Notes: generated by a model from the sequence alone, not told the origin. A DNA stretch of 64,000 bases from Artocarpus heterophyllus (GCA_025403435.1 JAJQZP010000045.1:558001-622000); one strand, 5' to 3'; positions 35,481-49,696 are shown, numbered from the stretch's first letter. A program made the numbers and translations.

Positions 35481-38092
35481 TAGTTTTAGTAAAAAAAAAG
35501 AATTATTTGGCTTAATTGTTGACTCCGAGAAGCAAAAACATTATTGGATTTTTTTTCCTCATGTTTAGGGTGGATTGGTGGGTATTGCAACATGTCTCTT
35601 TCTTCGTTTACAAAACCCAGACCTAAACGAATGGAGTATTGTAATGTGGACTTAACAAGTCTTATTTTTCCAAAAAAGGAAAAAACCAAGCCAGTGTGAA
35701 AACCAATCTTAGGATTCTAATTTACTTCTATTTGGCAAAAGACAAACTTTAATTAATTGATTAACCCTATTATTTACATTTGTCAATTTGTTTAAGTTTC
35801 ATTTGAAAATAATCATAGAATAAAAAAATTAATCTTTCGTTTAGCTAACCAGCTTGTCAAACATCGCCTATCATTAAGATAATGCATGAATTAAGAAATG
35901 ATGTGATGACCGGTAAGCATATCATTTAAAACACAAAGTGTGTGTTTATTTCACATCAAAGAAAAAGAGGGGAAAAAACCAAAAAATCAGATTTATTTTT
36001 CATCTAATTATATGTTTAATTACAAAATCAATAATAAAAGTTTAGTACTTAAAAACGTAAGAATGCAGTGGGTCTTATAGTTAATCATATTGATAATTAA
36101 ATCCATTTTTTTCTATTATTTTCATATCCAAAATGAGAAAAAACAAAATATCAATCTTTACATATTGTTAACATTAAATCGTTAATATGATTTTACTTAT
36201 ATGCCCCTAATAAATTTATATATTATGATCCAATAGTTACTTAATCATGTATAGAAATTTTTAGTTATTACATTGATAAAATTTTAACTATTAAATTCAA
36301 TAAATACAATATGAAGAATTATTTTTTATTGCACCGACTAATAGTTAAGAAAACAATTTCATACCCTCGAAGAAAAAAAAAAAAAGGCAAAGAAAGAGAA
36401 AACAAATCCATTCCATTCTTATCTTTTACTTTTCCTTTCCAATCTTCTCTACTCTTCTTGTTACTTTCCTACATGAATAATACTGGTTTTTGATTATGGT
36501 TCCCACAGTCCTTCGAGTGGGAAGGTCTAATGGAAGCTTTGGTATTCTGCCCCTAAAAGTTTCAAGAGTTCGAGAGTGTCAAATGTCACTTGCTTCATTT
36601 TGTCTCTCTCTTTTTTCTTTTTTCTTTTTTCTTTTTGTTTTTCTTTTTTAATCTTCTTTTTTAATTTATCCTTTTGTTTTTTCCCTTAAATTTTTTCATG
36701 TTAAAATAATTTTTCTAAAATAATGCTATTATAAATGTGGCCTCAAGTATATAAACTCTTTTTTTTCCTATTAATTTTGTTAAACATTTTTCCCACAACT
36801 TATTATTTTTGCATTTGAAACTCATATAAAAGATGTAGTGTCTAATTTTTCACCTTTTTTTTTTTTGCATATGACCTTAGGGTATTTGGCATGGTGGTGG
36901 GAACCATCAGTTTAAACTGTTTTTGTTGAATTTGAAACTCATATAAAAGATGCAGTGTCTAACTTTTCACTTTCCTTTTTTTTTTTTACATATGACCTTA
37001 GTGTATTTGGCATGGTGGTGGGAACCATTGGTAAAAACTGTTTTTGTTGAAGCATGTGAGAGTTTTATATTGTAGCAACTTTTTTCTTTTTGCTGCAGCT
37101 TGTGAGAGCTTTATATTATTTATGACTGAGATAATGGTCTAGACTGCTTTATGCAAAACACCCTATTAATTTTTAGTACTCCTTTACTAAACCAAACGAA
37201 AATACATTTATGTATAAATTTATAAGGTGATTAGGAGCATTAGTTAAAACCAATTATTAGAACCATCTTTGGTTCAAAACATTATAACATGTGAGAATTT
37301 TACATTGTAGTATATTTTTTTCTTGATATTATAACATGTAAGAGTTTTACACTATAATAACTAAAAGTTTTGGTGCCAAACTTATGTCCTCAAACACACA
37401 AATCGAATACATATATGCCCATGGATTAATAGGGTGTTTGGTATAAGATAGGAATTATTGGTTAAAACTACTTTTACTTTATCATGTGAAGCTTTACACT
37501 GTAGTAACTTTTTTCTTTTTACAATAATATGTAAGAGTTTTATACTATTTATAATTAAGACAATGATTAAATCCACTCCTTCTCAAACAGCATATAAAAC
37601 TAATGCCCACGCAAGTAGGAAGATTCCCTCAACCTTTGCAGTGCCGAGACAACTAAGCACTTGATTAGCAGGCCCACCAGTTTTGTAATTATGATTGGTG
37701 AGAGAGTAGTGTAGTTAGGAAGCACCTACTTAGTGGTTGCATCCAGCACGAAATTGAATAATCCAATTCAAGTGAGGAAGATGGCTCTAGTAGCATCTTT
37801 CAAAGCCTTTTGGCTTTATTTCCAAGGGAAACTTCTCTATGAAACATCTGTTATGTTTCTATCAAAACAATATGTATGTATATATACACACACTCTCTTC
37901 TATCAGCAACTTTATTTTCTTCTGCTCTTTTTCACCATTGACAGTTTCTATCAAAACAATAAAGTTGTTGATAAAAAAGTGTGTGCGCGTGTATATATAT
38001 ACATATAACGTTAATTACATAATTATATATTAAATCAAAGTAAATAACTTTGAAGCATGATAATACAAATCAACAATAACAAAATTCTATGC

Positions 38093-38161
38093 CTTTCTGG
38101 GAGCTATAAGAGTCCCATCAACATCAAATAGAGCAATCACACCAGGCTTCCTCAATGCCAT
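38093..38161 (-). pseudogene. PMM exon 1 duplicate (orphan)
   Basis: The 69-nt minus-strand segment encodes [20 protein letters not shown] followed by PRK: the PMM exon 1 with Thr19 changed to Ile. The splice donor has changed from GT (AAAG|GTATAG in the working gene) to GC (AAAG|GCATAG). No PMM exon 2 lies downstream on the minus strand before copy 1 begins. With its own TATA box it could still start transcripts that read into the real gene's upstream region. Confidence 0.85.
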
Positions 38162-38484
38162 TTGAACTTTCAACACAATAAGATGTCGAAAACACTAAAA
38201 GATAAATGTTCTGCACAAAGTTCCATTGTAAATCTTTTAATGTCGCAAAAACGAAAAACTATACGGACAAGGATTTGTTGTTCAAATTTGGCACGAATTG
38301 AAGGAAACCAAACACATGAATAGAAAATATGAAACGAGATGAGATTATAAGAGGAATGATGCAAAAAGTATAAACGAAAAATGGATTTAGTTTACCTTGG
38401 TTTGATTGATGAAAGAGAAAGCCCAGAAATTGAAGCAGATCTAGTCTTCTTCAATGGCGAAAGCTGGGGAGAGTACCGACAGGG

Positions 38485-38491
38485 ATTTATA
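38485..38491 (-). promoter_or_regulatory. TATA box of the duplicated PMM promoter
   Basis: The same TGTATAAATCCC context as at 34267-34273 is preserved. Whether the duplicate promoter is active cannot be told. Confidence 0.4.
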
Positions 38492-41400
38492 CAAGTTGCT
38501 GAGGACGGAGTTTTTTATTATTTATTTATTTTTATTTTGAGGAGGGAAGAAAGAAAGAAATGGGTAATTTCCGGGATGGATCACGCCGTTCGTCTTTAAC
38601 ATAATAGTTTTTTCCCTCTTTTTTCTTTGTTTAATTGTTTTCTATAGAAAACTAAATAATATCAGGAAACTTTATTAATAATTATCAAAATCACAGGTAC
38701 AATTGACCAAAAAAAAAAACCATATTTGCAGAATTAAGAGGTAGTTAACTTAAAAAAAAATTAGTCAAGTGAATAGCAGGTTTTGACATATATGAAATAA
38801 ATTGTATATTTACTGGATAATTGGTTTATTTAGTAAGATTAAATCATTTATTTATTAGAAGAATAAATTATTAATCTTGTACATATCTTATTTACTTCAA
38901 ATATTTTAAACCTTCATTCTTTTTATTTTTTTAAAAAACTTTTTACAATCACTTCCCTATAAATTTGATTATTCAAAACAAAACTCATTGGCTAGTGTTT
39001 TCTTTTTTTTTTTTTTTACTATACCTAATAAAAAAAAACAGCAACAACTCTTTTGAGAGGACCAGATAACTTTTTATACAAATCTAACGACTAAAAAAGA
39101 CTCATCGATTTTTTTTTTTCACTCCGACCCTAGAAATCTTCAAGCTTTACACGTCAATAAGTGTGTTTTAGTTCCAAATTTTCTAATGGGATAAGTTTTA
39201 CACGCATTATTAGTAGCATTAAACCAAGCAAGATTATTTAATTTAGTTTCAGTAAAAAAAAAATTATTTGGCTTAATTTGTTGACTCTGAGAAGTAAAAA
39301 CATTATTGGATTTTTTTATCCTCATGTTCAGGGTGGACTGATGGGTATTGCAACATGTCCCTTTCTTCGTTTACAAAACCCAGACCTAAACGAATGGAGT
39401 ATTGTAATGTGGACTTAACAAGTCTTATTTTTCTAAAAAAATAAAAAGGAAAAATCAAGCCAGTGTGAAAACCAACCTTAGGATTCTAATTTACTTCAAT
39501 TTGGCAAAAGCCAAACTTTTAATTAATTGATTAACCCTATTATTTTCATTTTTCAATTTGTTTAAGTTTCATTAGAAAATAATCATAGAATAAAAAAATT
39601 AACCTTCCGTTTAGCAAACCAGCTTGTCAAGCATTGCCTATCATTAAGATAATGCATGAATTAAGAAATGATGTGATGACTGGTAAGCATATCATTTAAA
39701 ACGCAAAGTGTGTATTTATTTCACATCAAAGAAAAAGAAGGAAAAAAATGAAAAATCAGATTTATTTTTCATCTAATTATGTGTTTTAATTTCAAAATCA
39801 ATAATAAAAGTTTAGTACTTAAAAAAGTGAGAATGCATTGGGTCTTACAGTTAATCATATTGATAACTAAATCCATTTTTTCCATTATTTTCATGTCTGA
39901 AATGAGAAAAAACAAAATATTAATCTTTGCACATTATTAACACTAAATCGTGCCAAAAGAAATGAATTTTTTTTTATCTTATATGCCCTTAATAAATTTA
40001 TATATTATTATGCAATTGTTATTTAATCATGTATAGAAATATTTTAGTTATTACATTGATAAAATTTTAACTATTAAATTCAATAAATACAGTATAAAGA
40101 ATTATTTTTTATTGGACCGCCTAATAGTTAAGAAAACAATTTCAAACCCTCAAAGAAAAAAAAAAAGCAAAGAAAGAGAAAACAAATCCATTTCATTCTT
40201 ATTATTTACTTTTCCTTTCCAATCTTACTACTCTTCTTGTTACTTTCCTACATGAATAATACTGGTTTTTTATTATGTTCCACAACCCTTCGACTAGGAA
40301 GGTTTAATGGAAGCTTTGGTGTTCCGCCCCTAAAAGTTCCAAGAGTTTGAGTTGAATAATGTGTAGTATTTCATCTTTTCTTTGCATACATAGAAAAAAG
40401 AGAACGCAAGTTTCGGTCTCTTTCTAATATGTGTCAAATGTCACTTGCTTCATTGTCTCTCTTTCTCTTTTTTTTCCCTCTTTGTTTTTCTTTTTTTTAA
40501 TCTTCTTCCCTTTTTTTATTTATCCTTTTGTTTTTTTCTTTAAATTTTTCATGTTAAAATAATTTTTCTAAAATAATGTTATTATAAATGTGGCCCTCAA
40601 GTATGCAAACTCTTTTTCTTTTTCCTATCAATTTTGTTAAACATTTTTCCCACAACCTATTATTTTTTTTCATTTGAAACTCATATAAAAGATGTAGTGT
40701 CTAATTTTTCATATGATTTTTTTTTTCTTTTTTTTACACATGACCTTAGGGTATTTGGCATGGTGGTAGGAACTATTGGTTAGACCTGTTTTTATTGTAG
40801 TATGTGAGAGCTTTATATTTTAGCAACTTTTTTCATTGTATTGTAATATGTGAGAGCTTTACATTATTTATAACTAAGATAATGGTTCAGACTGCTCTAT
40901 GCCAAACACCCTATAAATTTTTAGTACTCCTTTATTAAACTAAACGAAAATACATTTATGTATAAATTTAACATATGTTTGGGAGCATTAATTAAAACCA
41001 ACGGTTAAAACCAGTTTTAGTTGAAAACATTATAACATACAAGAATTTTACAATATAACATATTTTTCTTTTTTGACATTATAATATTTAAGAGTTTTAC
41101 ATTATATTAACCGAAAATTTTGGTTATAATTTACATTGAATATGCATATGCACGTGGATTAAAACTAATGTCCATGGAAGTAGGAAGATTCCCTCAACCT
41201 TTGCAGTCCCGAGACAACTCAGCACTTGATTAGCAGGCCCAGCAGTTCTGTAATTATGATTAGTGAGAGAGTATAAGCATTGACTGTACCTTGACTGGTG
41301 TAGCTAGGAAGCACCTACTTAGTGGTTGCATCCAACACAAAATTGAATAATCCAATTCAAGTGAGGAAGATGGTTTTAGCAGTACTTTTCTATGCCTTTT

Positions 41401-41588
41401 GGCTTTATTTCCTAAGGAAACTTCTCTATGAAACATTTATAATTTTTCTATCAAAATAATATGTGTGTGTACATATACACATACTTTTATCAGCAACTTT
41501 ATTTTCTTTTATTCTTTTTCATCATTGGCAGTTTCTATCAAAACAATATATATATATATAATATAAGATTAATTACATAATTATATAT

Positions 41589-42595
41589 TCTAGTTTTGAC
41601 TATTTCTCAATTTGTCTTTTTGTTCTTAGAAACTACAAAGATATCCTTAAAATTTTAAAAACTTATTTCAGAGCTATTTGTTTGGTGTACGTTTTGTACT
41701 CAATGGACTCAAATTTGAATTCGAGTATCAAGAATCTTTTGCATACCTGTTTGTTTCTCCCAAAATCCAAATCCTTTGAGTATCAAGAATCTAAGTTCTT
41801 AGAGTTTTGACTCCCCCTAAACTTTTGATACTCAGATATCTCTATTACAGTAAAAACTGAAATCTCTCTTTTATATTTAAGGAAAAAAGCATAACTTCTT
41901 TATTTGACAACCAATTGAGATAATTTTTTTTTCATTGTGTTCTTAGTAAGGAGAAGAATAAATTAAGATCTATATTATATATTTTTTAGGATCATTAGCA
42001 TTAGCATTTTATTATATTTTTTAGAAAATTAAAAACTATTTTCACTACCTCTTCAAACACAAATTTCAATTTTATTTCATACTTAGATTAAAACTTAAAT
42101 GCACATCCACATGCTAATTCGGATAACAATTCAAATCTCTAACTCAAATCCTAATTCAAATTACACTAACTCAAATCAAATCACTAATTCGAATCTCTTG
42201 ATTAAATAGACCCTTCAATTTCATCTCTATAAATAGAAAAATTGGACATAATAACATGATTACCCTTAAATAGTTATGATATATATTTTATATATTAAAA
42301 AGATATAGAAAAATCCTAAAAAAAGACATTAAATTTCAAAAAAAGATTTTAATTTTTATGACTTTTTAAATTTTAAAATATATTTTTTATATTTTCTTTC
42401 AAGAAAAAAACATATATTTCATAAACAAATCAGGTTTAGTCAAGGGTATTTTTATCTTATTTCTTTGTTTTTAAGTCAAAAAGGTCTACAAGGGATAAAA
42501 TTTAAACAAGTTTTTTAAATTCAAAGGATACCTTTGTAGTTTCTAAAAAAGAGGGATAAATTGAGAAATAATGAAAACTAGGAAGTATAGTTATA
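41589..42595. mobile_element. Foldback element, possibly with a nested MITE
   Basis: The left arm (CTAGTTTTGACTATTTCTCA, GAAACTACAAAGATATCC) is the complement of the right arm at about 42505-42590 (GGATACCTTTGTAGTTTC, GAGAAATAATGAAAACTAGG). It abuts the end of the PMM duplication exactly. A second inverted pair (GAGCTATTTGTTTGG at about 41674 against the complement of TTAAATAGACCC at 42203) hints at a nested hAT-like MITE. Confidence 0.6.
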
Positions 42596-43420
42596 CAATT
42601 AACTTTATATATATACACATACATTACTGTTGGTAGGAAACTTCCTAGTACTTGGCACCACTTTTATGTTTTAGGGTTTTCTTTGGTTCATTTACCTCCT
42701 AAACATTTTTCTTTTTTGCTATGTGGTCGTGAAACTTTTTTTTTTGTTTGTGACAATTGCGTTCTTAAGTTTAACTAAGCATGATAATCAAGTTCTAATC
42801 ACCTATTAAAATTGGGACAAAACACAATTATGTTAGACACAAATATGACCCATTTAAAAGTCTTTAGTGCTACAACCTACGAGCAGTCAACCACATGGAA
42901 GGTCGACAGTAAGACGGTCAACGGATGACAACGACCTATCGCCATGGAAGATGATAAATGATACTCTAACTATTTTATCGAGAAAATACAAAAAGTATCT
43001 TTTGTGCTTTAGCTAAATACAACATTTGTTCTTGGGTTTTATAAAATTCAAAAAGTATTCCTTATCTTTTTCAAACCATCAAAAAACCATCCATTCTTTT
43101 AACTTTTATGGTTTTTTTTTTTTTTTTAATATTCAACCCATCTTGCAAGCACAAACACAATCCAAGATATTTGTTGGATTATACTAGCTTCCAAACTCCT
43201 CCTGTTGGATTTATCATCAGCATGAATGAAATTTTCAACATCCCTTTGAATTTTTTTTGAAGGTTATATCTATTTTTTCATTTGAAGAAGAAAGTGAAAC
43301 TCCTTTTTTTTATTAAAGAAAAAAATCAAGACACGAGGGGAAGGTAACAATTGTCTTTATTCCAATCCCAATGTCATCCAATTGGGAAGGTAGTAGTTAC
43401 AACATTAGACACAGCCACAA
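42596..43420. other. Gene-free stretch
   Basis: No recognisable coding sequence, RNA gene or repeat was found between the foldback element and the CACTA fragment. Confidence 0.4.
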
Positions 43421-44880
43421 GAAACAAAGCAGAGTGGTCTATACTAAACAACTATTTAGAAGTTGAAAAATACATCAAGTATGTTCCATGTACTTAACCT
43501 ATTTCTTTGTAATATATTTCACGTCTTACTTAATGTGTATTAAGTGCTTTAAATTATATACTTGTGTAATGAGCACATGAGGGAACTACAAGCCAATGGA
43601 CATCAAAACTTGAATAAAGTCCAAGAACAAGAATTCCCTAATGGTTCTAAAAGAAGGTAAACAAACTTATTATGTTGCATTTTAGTATGCATATTTAACT
43701 TTAATAATTTAAATATAATACCACACTAAGATTTTTTTCATGCAAGTGGTCGCAAATGTATGTTCTCTGCAAAATTAACTTGCGAGAGAGCACTGATAAG
43801 TTGTTTGCTTTGTCATCGGGATCAAACATTTTGGTACGATCATACTCGGGTTGTGTGGTAAACAAAGTTAAATTTCTTGTGTTCACTGCGATGTAAGATG
43901 TATGACACAAAGCAATGGTGTATGCGTACTTGAAACAGAAGATCCTAAATTTTATGGATAGTTAGAGGAAATAATTGCACTTTCATACATACATGATTGT
44001 TTAGTGATATATTCAGGTGCAAGTGGTTCGATACCAGCTTGTTATAAAGGAGAACACAAGTGTACAAAAATAAGACAAATATTTTGTGAACGCTCAGTGG
44101 TATAAATATGATCCTTTCATAATTGCATCTCAGGCACAACAAGTTTTCTTCATTGATGATTTATTCAACAGTCTAAATTGGAAAGTTGTTGACCATTTTA
44201 GGCATCGATATGCTTGGCATATACTTGATAATGTCAAAAATGAAGTTTAAGTATTGCAAGATAAGAAGTCTTCCAACTTCAAGTTGGAGGTCGAGCAACA
44301 TGAGTTAGACACCTTAATCTTTAGTCGACTTGAAGTTGCCTATGATGTTGTCGAAGATGTCAATACTCTCTTTGTACAGTACCGAAGGGATGACATGGGT
44401 TTCATTGACAATGATGACACAATAGAGATCGATGACATATTAGAGATTGATGACATGTTTGAGGAGTATGTTGATGACTAGGTGTCTGAACATGAAGCTG
44501 AGGAACAAGAAGATGGACAAGCTTTTTCTAACCACACTGCTTACACTAGCACTAAAAATGATTGAGTCTTTTTATGTTATATTCATCTTAAAAACTTTGA
44601 GATTTATAATAACAATTATTTCAAAATGTAACACATAAATTGATCTTATTTCTTACAGCCAAACATGTTTGCCCAAGTTGCCATATGAGCTGATTAGTTG
44701 GGGGAGCTGAGCCCCCACCGGGACATGGGATGACAACACCGTCCCAATGTTAGTGAAGTATGAAATTCAATATTTACGTGTCTTTTTCACATCCTTATTG
44801 GCTTTTTTAATTCATGAACCTTAAAAATACAGTACTGGTTACCTCGAGCAGTAGGCGTCGGGGAAAGTCTATGGCAATAG
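43421..44880 (+). mobile_element. CACTA (En/Spm) fragment, copy 3
   Basis: It aligns with copy 2 from about 3556 onward. It starts at the same TNP2 position (AGAGTGGTCTATACTAAACAA) and keeps a better DUF4216-like segment, KYDPFIIASQAQQVFFIDD near 44100, then LNWKVVDHFRHRYAWHILD and an acidic tail (44254-44481). It is cut at 44880 by the copia 5' LTR. Stops and frameshifts make it non-functional. Confidence 0.8.
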
Positions 44881-46815
44881 TGTTAGACTACGTGCTCTAA
44901 GGATTAAATGATGTAATTATTTTTTAAGATATTTAATCAATAAAGAGTTTACTATTTATTTCCATATATTATATTATGTCCTCTTATATTCATTTTCGTT
45001 GAATATATGATAAACAAACAAAAAGTCTAAGACTGTTAGTCTAAACCTTTAAGATCATGTATATATTGGAAAAATTATACAAAAGACATGAATCTTAAGG
45101 TGATAATATAAATATAAAAGGTCCACAATTGAGGTAGTAAAGTTGGACGCTTTATTCATGTTAAGATTCATATGTCGTCTACATCCTTAATAGAAGATGG
45201 CTTGTCTTGGTCATCTAAGTTAGATTCAACAAGAAAAGACATTGGTATATTGTCATTGGCAAAAATATATTAGATCGTGACTAAAGTAGAATTGGTTTAG
45301 TTGATAATACCGTTTGAATAAATCAAGTCATCTTAGATAATTATATGTGTTACATCTTAATCCTGAATGAATTAATGAGTCTGTATTCTTGACTTGTGTC
45401 TTTTGATGTATCAAAGGGTGACATCTTGAATTATATGAAGGTACGTGTGCCAGTACATTAGAGACATCACTCTTGATTGATGTAGACTAGTTATTCATAG
45501 ATATGAAATCCATAGCTCTATTGTAGAGTTAATGATATTTTCTTACAGGCATTATCCTATAATTGGATACTGGAGCACTCAACCATTTGGACACATTTGT
45601 GTAACCAAATCATATACTATTTATATTGGTTATGAATAATAAGTATTCCAATGAGAAAATGGAATATACGATAAATACAATCGAAAAGGTGAAATGGAAT
45701 TTATTCTTAAGTTGATTATGCATATCATATAGGGATGTTATACATTATGATATGTCATGGACTTATAACTTATTGGAGTTTTGTAATTTATATATAGTTC
45801 GAGAGTGTAGCTCTAAACTTTTAGTGGAATAGCTTAACAGTTGATAATTATAAAACGTATGTGTTAAAGACATGTCCTTTTATATTTATGGGAGTTTGAT
45901 CTATATATGTCAATTAGGTTTGCTTTGCTAGCTCACATATTTTCATATAACGATACAACATATTTTTTTTTACAAATTGGTAACTTATGTTAATTCTTAG
46001 ATTCGCTTAAATTCGGTTGATTGGATTTAATAATTCATGATTAGTTTATTAGTTGAATTAATTTAATGAATTCATTCAAAATATACATGTTGAATTATTT
46101 GAATATATTTTATTTGATGTGGGATTTTTTGTTTATGATAATTTCTTATTTGGGTTATTTGAATTAAAACTGAGGCTCTATCTAAGATTTTCATGTAAAA
46201 TAAGACAAAGAAACTTTTAGAACTGGGCCAGACTTGCATTCCAGTGACCAGGATTGGTCAAGCAATGAGCATAACTTGAGTTATAAGTCAGTGTAATAGG
46301 CAGCCTGGTGGGCATAAATCAAGTTACGCGTTTTAATGTGGATTTTTGACCCGATTATGAATTTAAAAGCCCTATCTAAATAGAATTAAAGTTCTACCAG
46401 CCACTATAAATAGAATACCTATTCTTATCATTAATATATATATATATATTATTAGAGAAATTTAGGAAGAAAATTCTAGAGAGAGAAACTCTAAACCTTT
46501 ATAGATCTAGGACGATAATTCCTGGTTTTCTCTTGTGGTTGTGGGGAGAAGTTTCCAATAGGAGAATCGAACGACGTATGCCCATTCACACTCTAGTAGT
46601 AGAATAGAGATTAACAAAGAAAACCAGTTGGTTTTTAGACGTGATTTTCAATAGCGATTCTATCAAACAATTTCTTGTCAGAAGTGCAGTTTCGATCTAT
46701 AAAGTTACGGAATATCTTTTATTAATTTATGTTACATAGCATGTCTAACTCATTTTATAGAAAAAAAAAGATATTAATAATTTTTAAAATTTTGTTGCAT
46801 ACTTGTTTTCTAACA
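44881..46815 (+). repeat. 5' LTR of the copia element
   Basis: It runs from TGTTAGACTACGTGC to TTTTCTAACA, followed directly by the primer-binding site. It is 1935 bp and contains a TA microsatellite at about 46433-46449, as do the other LTR copies. Confidence 0.88.
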
Positions 46816-46834
46816 ATCAGTATCAGAGACATGG
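46816..46834 (+). other. Copia primer-binding site
   Basis: The sequence ATCAGTATCAGAGACATGG next to the LTR resembles TGGTATCAGAGC, complementary to the 3' end of plant initiator methionine tRNA, with a few mutations. Confidence 0.7.
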
Positions 46835-48049
46835 TTATATGGAGTTTGTGATCACGCTATGTACATAAATTATATGATCTTAATTTCTGCTATGCTTGAA
46901 TTGAATTTTTTAGGGAGTTGGTGCATTAGGGTTTCTATATTATTATGTTGCCATGAGATTATATAGTGAATGTTTTAATTAATTAATTGTTAATTAAATT
47001 TTGCTTTAATTATTATTATTAATAATTAATTATCTTGCAGGTTATGGTTCTTTAGAGGTTAGAATTTTTGTATCTAGGTTTTTAATATAATTAGATGGCA
47101 GTTTACGATCACCGTCTAGAATTTGTTATTTTATTCTATATAAATTTTGAAAGCTAGAAACTATATAAGTTCTGGTTGTAAATTTCTATCAAAATATTGA
47201 AGACAGATGTTAAAGATGGAGATGACTATGGTTCTATATATATTTTTTGTGTTTACAAAATTTTCACGTTTTTTGAATTGTTGAAAATAAATTACAAATC
47301 TACAAAATTCTATTTTAAAAGAAATATTTTGAAAACGCTGGCTCAACGTCAAACTAGTAGGCTGTTGACCCAATGATCGTTGGCCAGTTATTAACAGAAG
47401 GCATGGTTCAATATGAAATTGGCCAGTTGGTCATTACAGTTAAGAAGGCCGGTCTCAGGCAAAACTGGTCTTAAAAGCAGTAAGTTTTTCCAGAGTAGTT
47501 TTTCTTTTAGTTTTGAGACCGAGGAACATGAAATTTTTATGATAACCAGAAAATAAATTTTGATCTATATGAGATTAAAATTAAAGACAGACGTCACATG
47601 GAGAAGGATGCAACATGAAAATACAAGATAAAGAATCCATATATATTTCGATTAAATTTTGTAATCTTTATTTTCTTTTCTCTAGGGTGAAACTATAATA
47701 TTATGGTTATTTATTATATTGCTTGTAGCTTTATATACCGCATTACTTATTTTCTTCATAACATGTTTTTCCATGTATGTTGATAATATATCATGTAGAA
47801 TAGGGAGTGTCGCTCATTAAAAATTGTTCATGCATGTTTTTAATATAAAACCTTGTTTTTCAAAATATTGAATGAGAAAAAACGAAAAGAGGACGTAAGA
47901 CCTCCATCGTTAGTCCATATGTGACACATGATGGTCCTGACCCCTGGGAAGAGATACATCATGTACCGAGCTAGATCTTCGAGAGGATAATTTGCTTGAG
48001 CATGTTTTATCATTGTTCATCCCTAGATGGTGATTATAAACTATGGATC
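46835..48049. other. Copia untranslated leader
   Basis: No credible coding frame lies between the primer site and the first gag similarity. Short stops occur in all frames. Confidence 0.4.
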
Positions 48050-48917
48050 AAGTAATTAAAATGATTGTTAAATACTAAAGATTAATTTTGTTATTAATCT
48101 TCCTTAGGAGCTCTATTAATAAAATTAATGGCCAAAGAAAGCAATTATTGGTATATGTTAGACCAAGATGAGTATTAGATGGTATATAATAATCAGATGG
48201 GATCAGTATTTTTAATTGAATTTGAAAAGTCTCCTTTTGGTGGCTTATTGAATTTTGAGTTAGAAATTATCGTTTTAAGGTTGTGATTATTTCAAGATCA
48301 TGAAATTGCTCGTCAGCTCATGAATAATCTTGAAGATATGTTTGGGAGCCAAGCCTTAACAAAGTGATAGGGGCGCTTCAGAAGCTTTTTAATTGTAGAA
48401 AAAATTCAAGGCATCTGTGAAAGATCACATGATATTGGTCATGGGTTATCTTGCTGAGGCTCAAGCCCATGAAATCGACATTGATGCTGAGTTACAAATG
48501 ATTATAGGTTTTGAGACTTTTTCTAAAGAGTTCATCCCATTTATAGCTTCATACAATTTGAGCAATAGATAGGATGTAACCTTGGCTGAGTTGAGAAAGC
48601 AATTTTAGGGCTCGAAAACCTGATCAAGGAAGCTCCAACTAGTAGAGAGGCGAAATTGGCTGTTTTATCTAGTTCTAATTCCAACTTAGGATATGGAAAA
48701 AAACAAAAGGCCAACAACAGAAAGTATTTTATTCCGCCCTACTATGGGCAATAATAATAATAATAATAATAAGAGGAACCTAAAGAAGCTCAAGTGCTTC
48801 TTCAATGGGAAGTTCGGGCACATGAAGAAGAATTGCAAGGAATTCCTAGCTAAAGGTGGTAAGTGTGAACTTCTTATTGGAGAAACATGTTTAGTTGAAG
48901 AATCAAGTGACACTTAG
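48050..48917 (+). pseudogene. Copia gag remnant with zinc knuckle
   Basis: Broken frames give segments such as FEKSPFGGLLNFELEI and ARQLMNNLEDMFGSQ. The open part at 48693-48917 carries LKCFFNGKFGHMKKNCKEF, a CCHC-type nucleic-acid-binding knuckle whose second Cys is Asn. An AAT microsatellite at about 48751-48771 has expanded in the frame just before it. The protein would package retrotransposon RNA; here it is not functional. Confidence 0.8.
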
Positions 48918-49696
48918 GTTATAGATTCTGGAGCCACTAACCATGTTTGTGTTTCTTTATAGGGGTTCAAGCAAACGAGAAGCATGTTGTATGAGCACTT
49001 TACATGGTGGATGAGCAATAGAACCTTAGTATTGGTTGAAGCAGTAGGAGATGTCCATCCTTGTTTTGATTATTCTAGGAGTTTAGTTTTATGAGATTGT
49101 TTTTATATTCCTAAGCTTAAAAGGAATTAAATTTCTGTTGCTTGTTTGTTTAAAGATTCTTATTTAGTTTCTTTTAGTAATAAAGTAGTAATTCGTAAAA
49201 ACAAATCTGTTATCTATAGTGAATGGATGCAAAATAATATATATTTTATCAAACCAAAGTTATACTCACTGCTGAACATTGAGATTAATAATAACTGTAA
49301 AAAGGTTTAAAACTTCTTTCTCTAATAAAACTTATCTTTGACACTTACACTTTGGTCATATTAGTATAAATAGGATTCAAAGATTGGTAAAGGATGGACC
49401 TTTAAACCATTTAGAGATGAAATCTATACCACAATGTGAGCCGAAGGGGTTCTAAAACTTGTGCATAGTAATATTTGTGGTCCTATGAACATCAAGGCAC
49501 GAGGAGGGTACAAGTGTTTCGTCACTTTTATTGATGACTGCTCAAGATATAGGTACGTTTACATTTATGCATCATAAGAGCAAAACTTTTGACAACTTTA
49601 AGGAGTTTCAGTGGAAGTAGAGAAGCAATTAGGTAAAAACCTATAAAAACACTTTGTTCTGATTGAGGTAGAGAGTACCTCTCTAATGAGTTCTTA
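48918..49696 (+). pseudogene. Copia protease and integrase 5' part
   Basis: The frame opens with VIDSGATNHVC (48918-48950), the copia protease active-site region with its DSGA. It continues through the GAG-pre-integrase region (HLHFGHISINRIQRLVKDG near 49340) to integrase NICGPMNIKARGGYKCFVTF and IDDCSRYR near 49480-49550. Stops interrupt it, and it is cut at 49696 by the insertion of the minus-strand element. Confidence 0.82.
49692..49696 (+). repeat. Target-site duplication TCTTA, left copy
   Basis: TCTTA precedes the TGTAACGC terminus at 49697 and recurs at 57891-57895 right after the other LTR's CA terminus. Confidence 0.93.

Larger units (their letters stand above)
33811..38029. repeat. 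Tandem segmental duplication, copy 1
   Basis: This 4.2-kb unit starts in PMM intron 1 (TTAAATCAAAGTAA) and runs through exon 1, the promoter and about 3.6 kb of upstream DNA. It aligns with copy 2 (38030-41588) nearly throughout. Copy 1 alone has a ~320-bp T-rich segment at about 34535-34857 and two local duplications. Apart from PMM exon 1 I see no gene in it. Confidence 0.9.
38030..41588. repeat. Tandem segmental duplication, copy 2
   Basis: This is the second unit, 3.56 kb. It has the PMM exon 1 copy (38093-38161), the promoter, and upstream DNA parallel to copy 1, up to the shared end ATTACATAATTATATAT. Scattered substitutions and small indels separate the copies throughout, so the event is not very recent. 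No other gene is visible. Confidence 0.9.
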
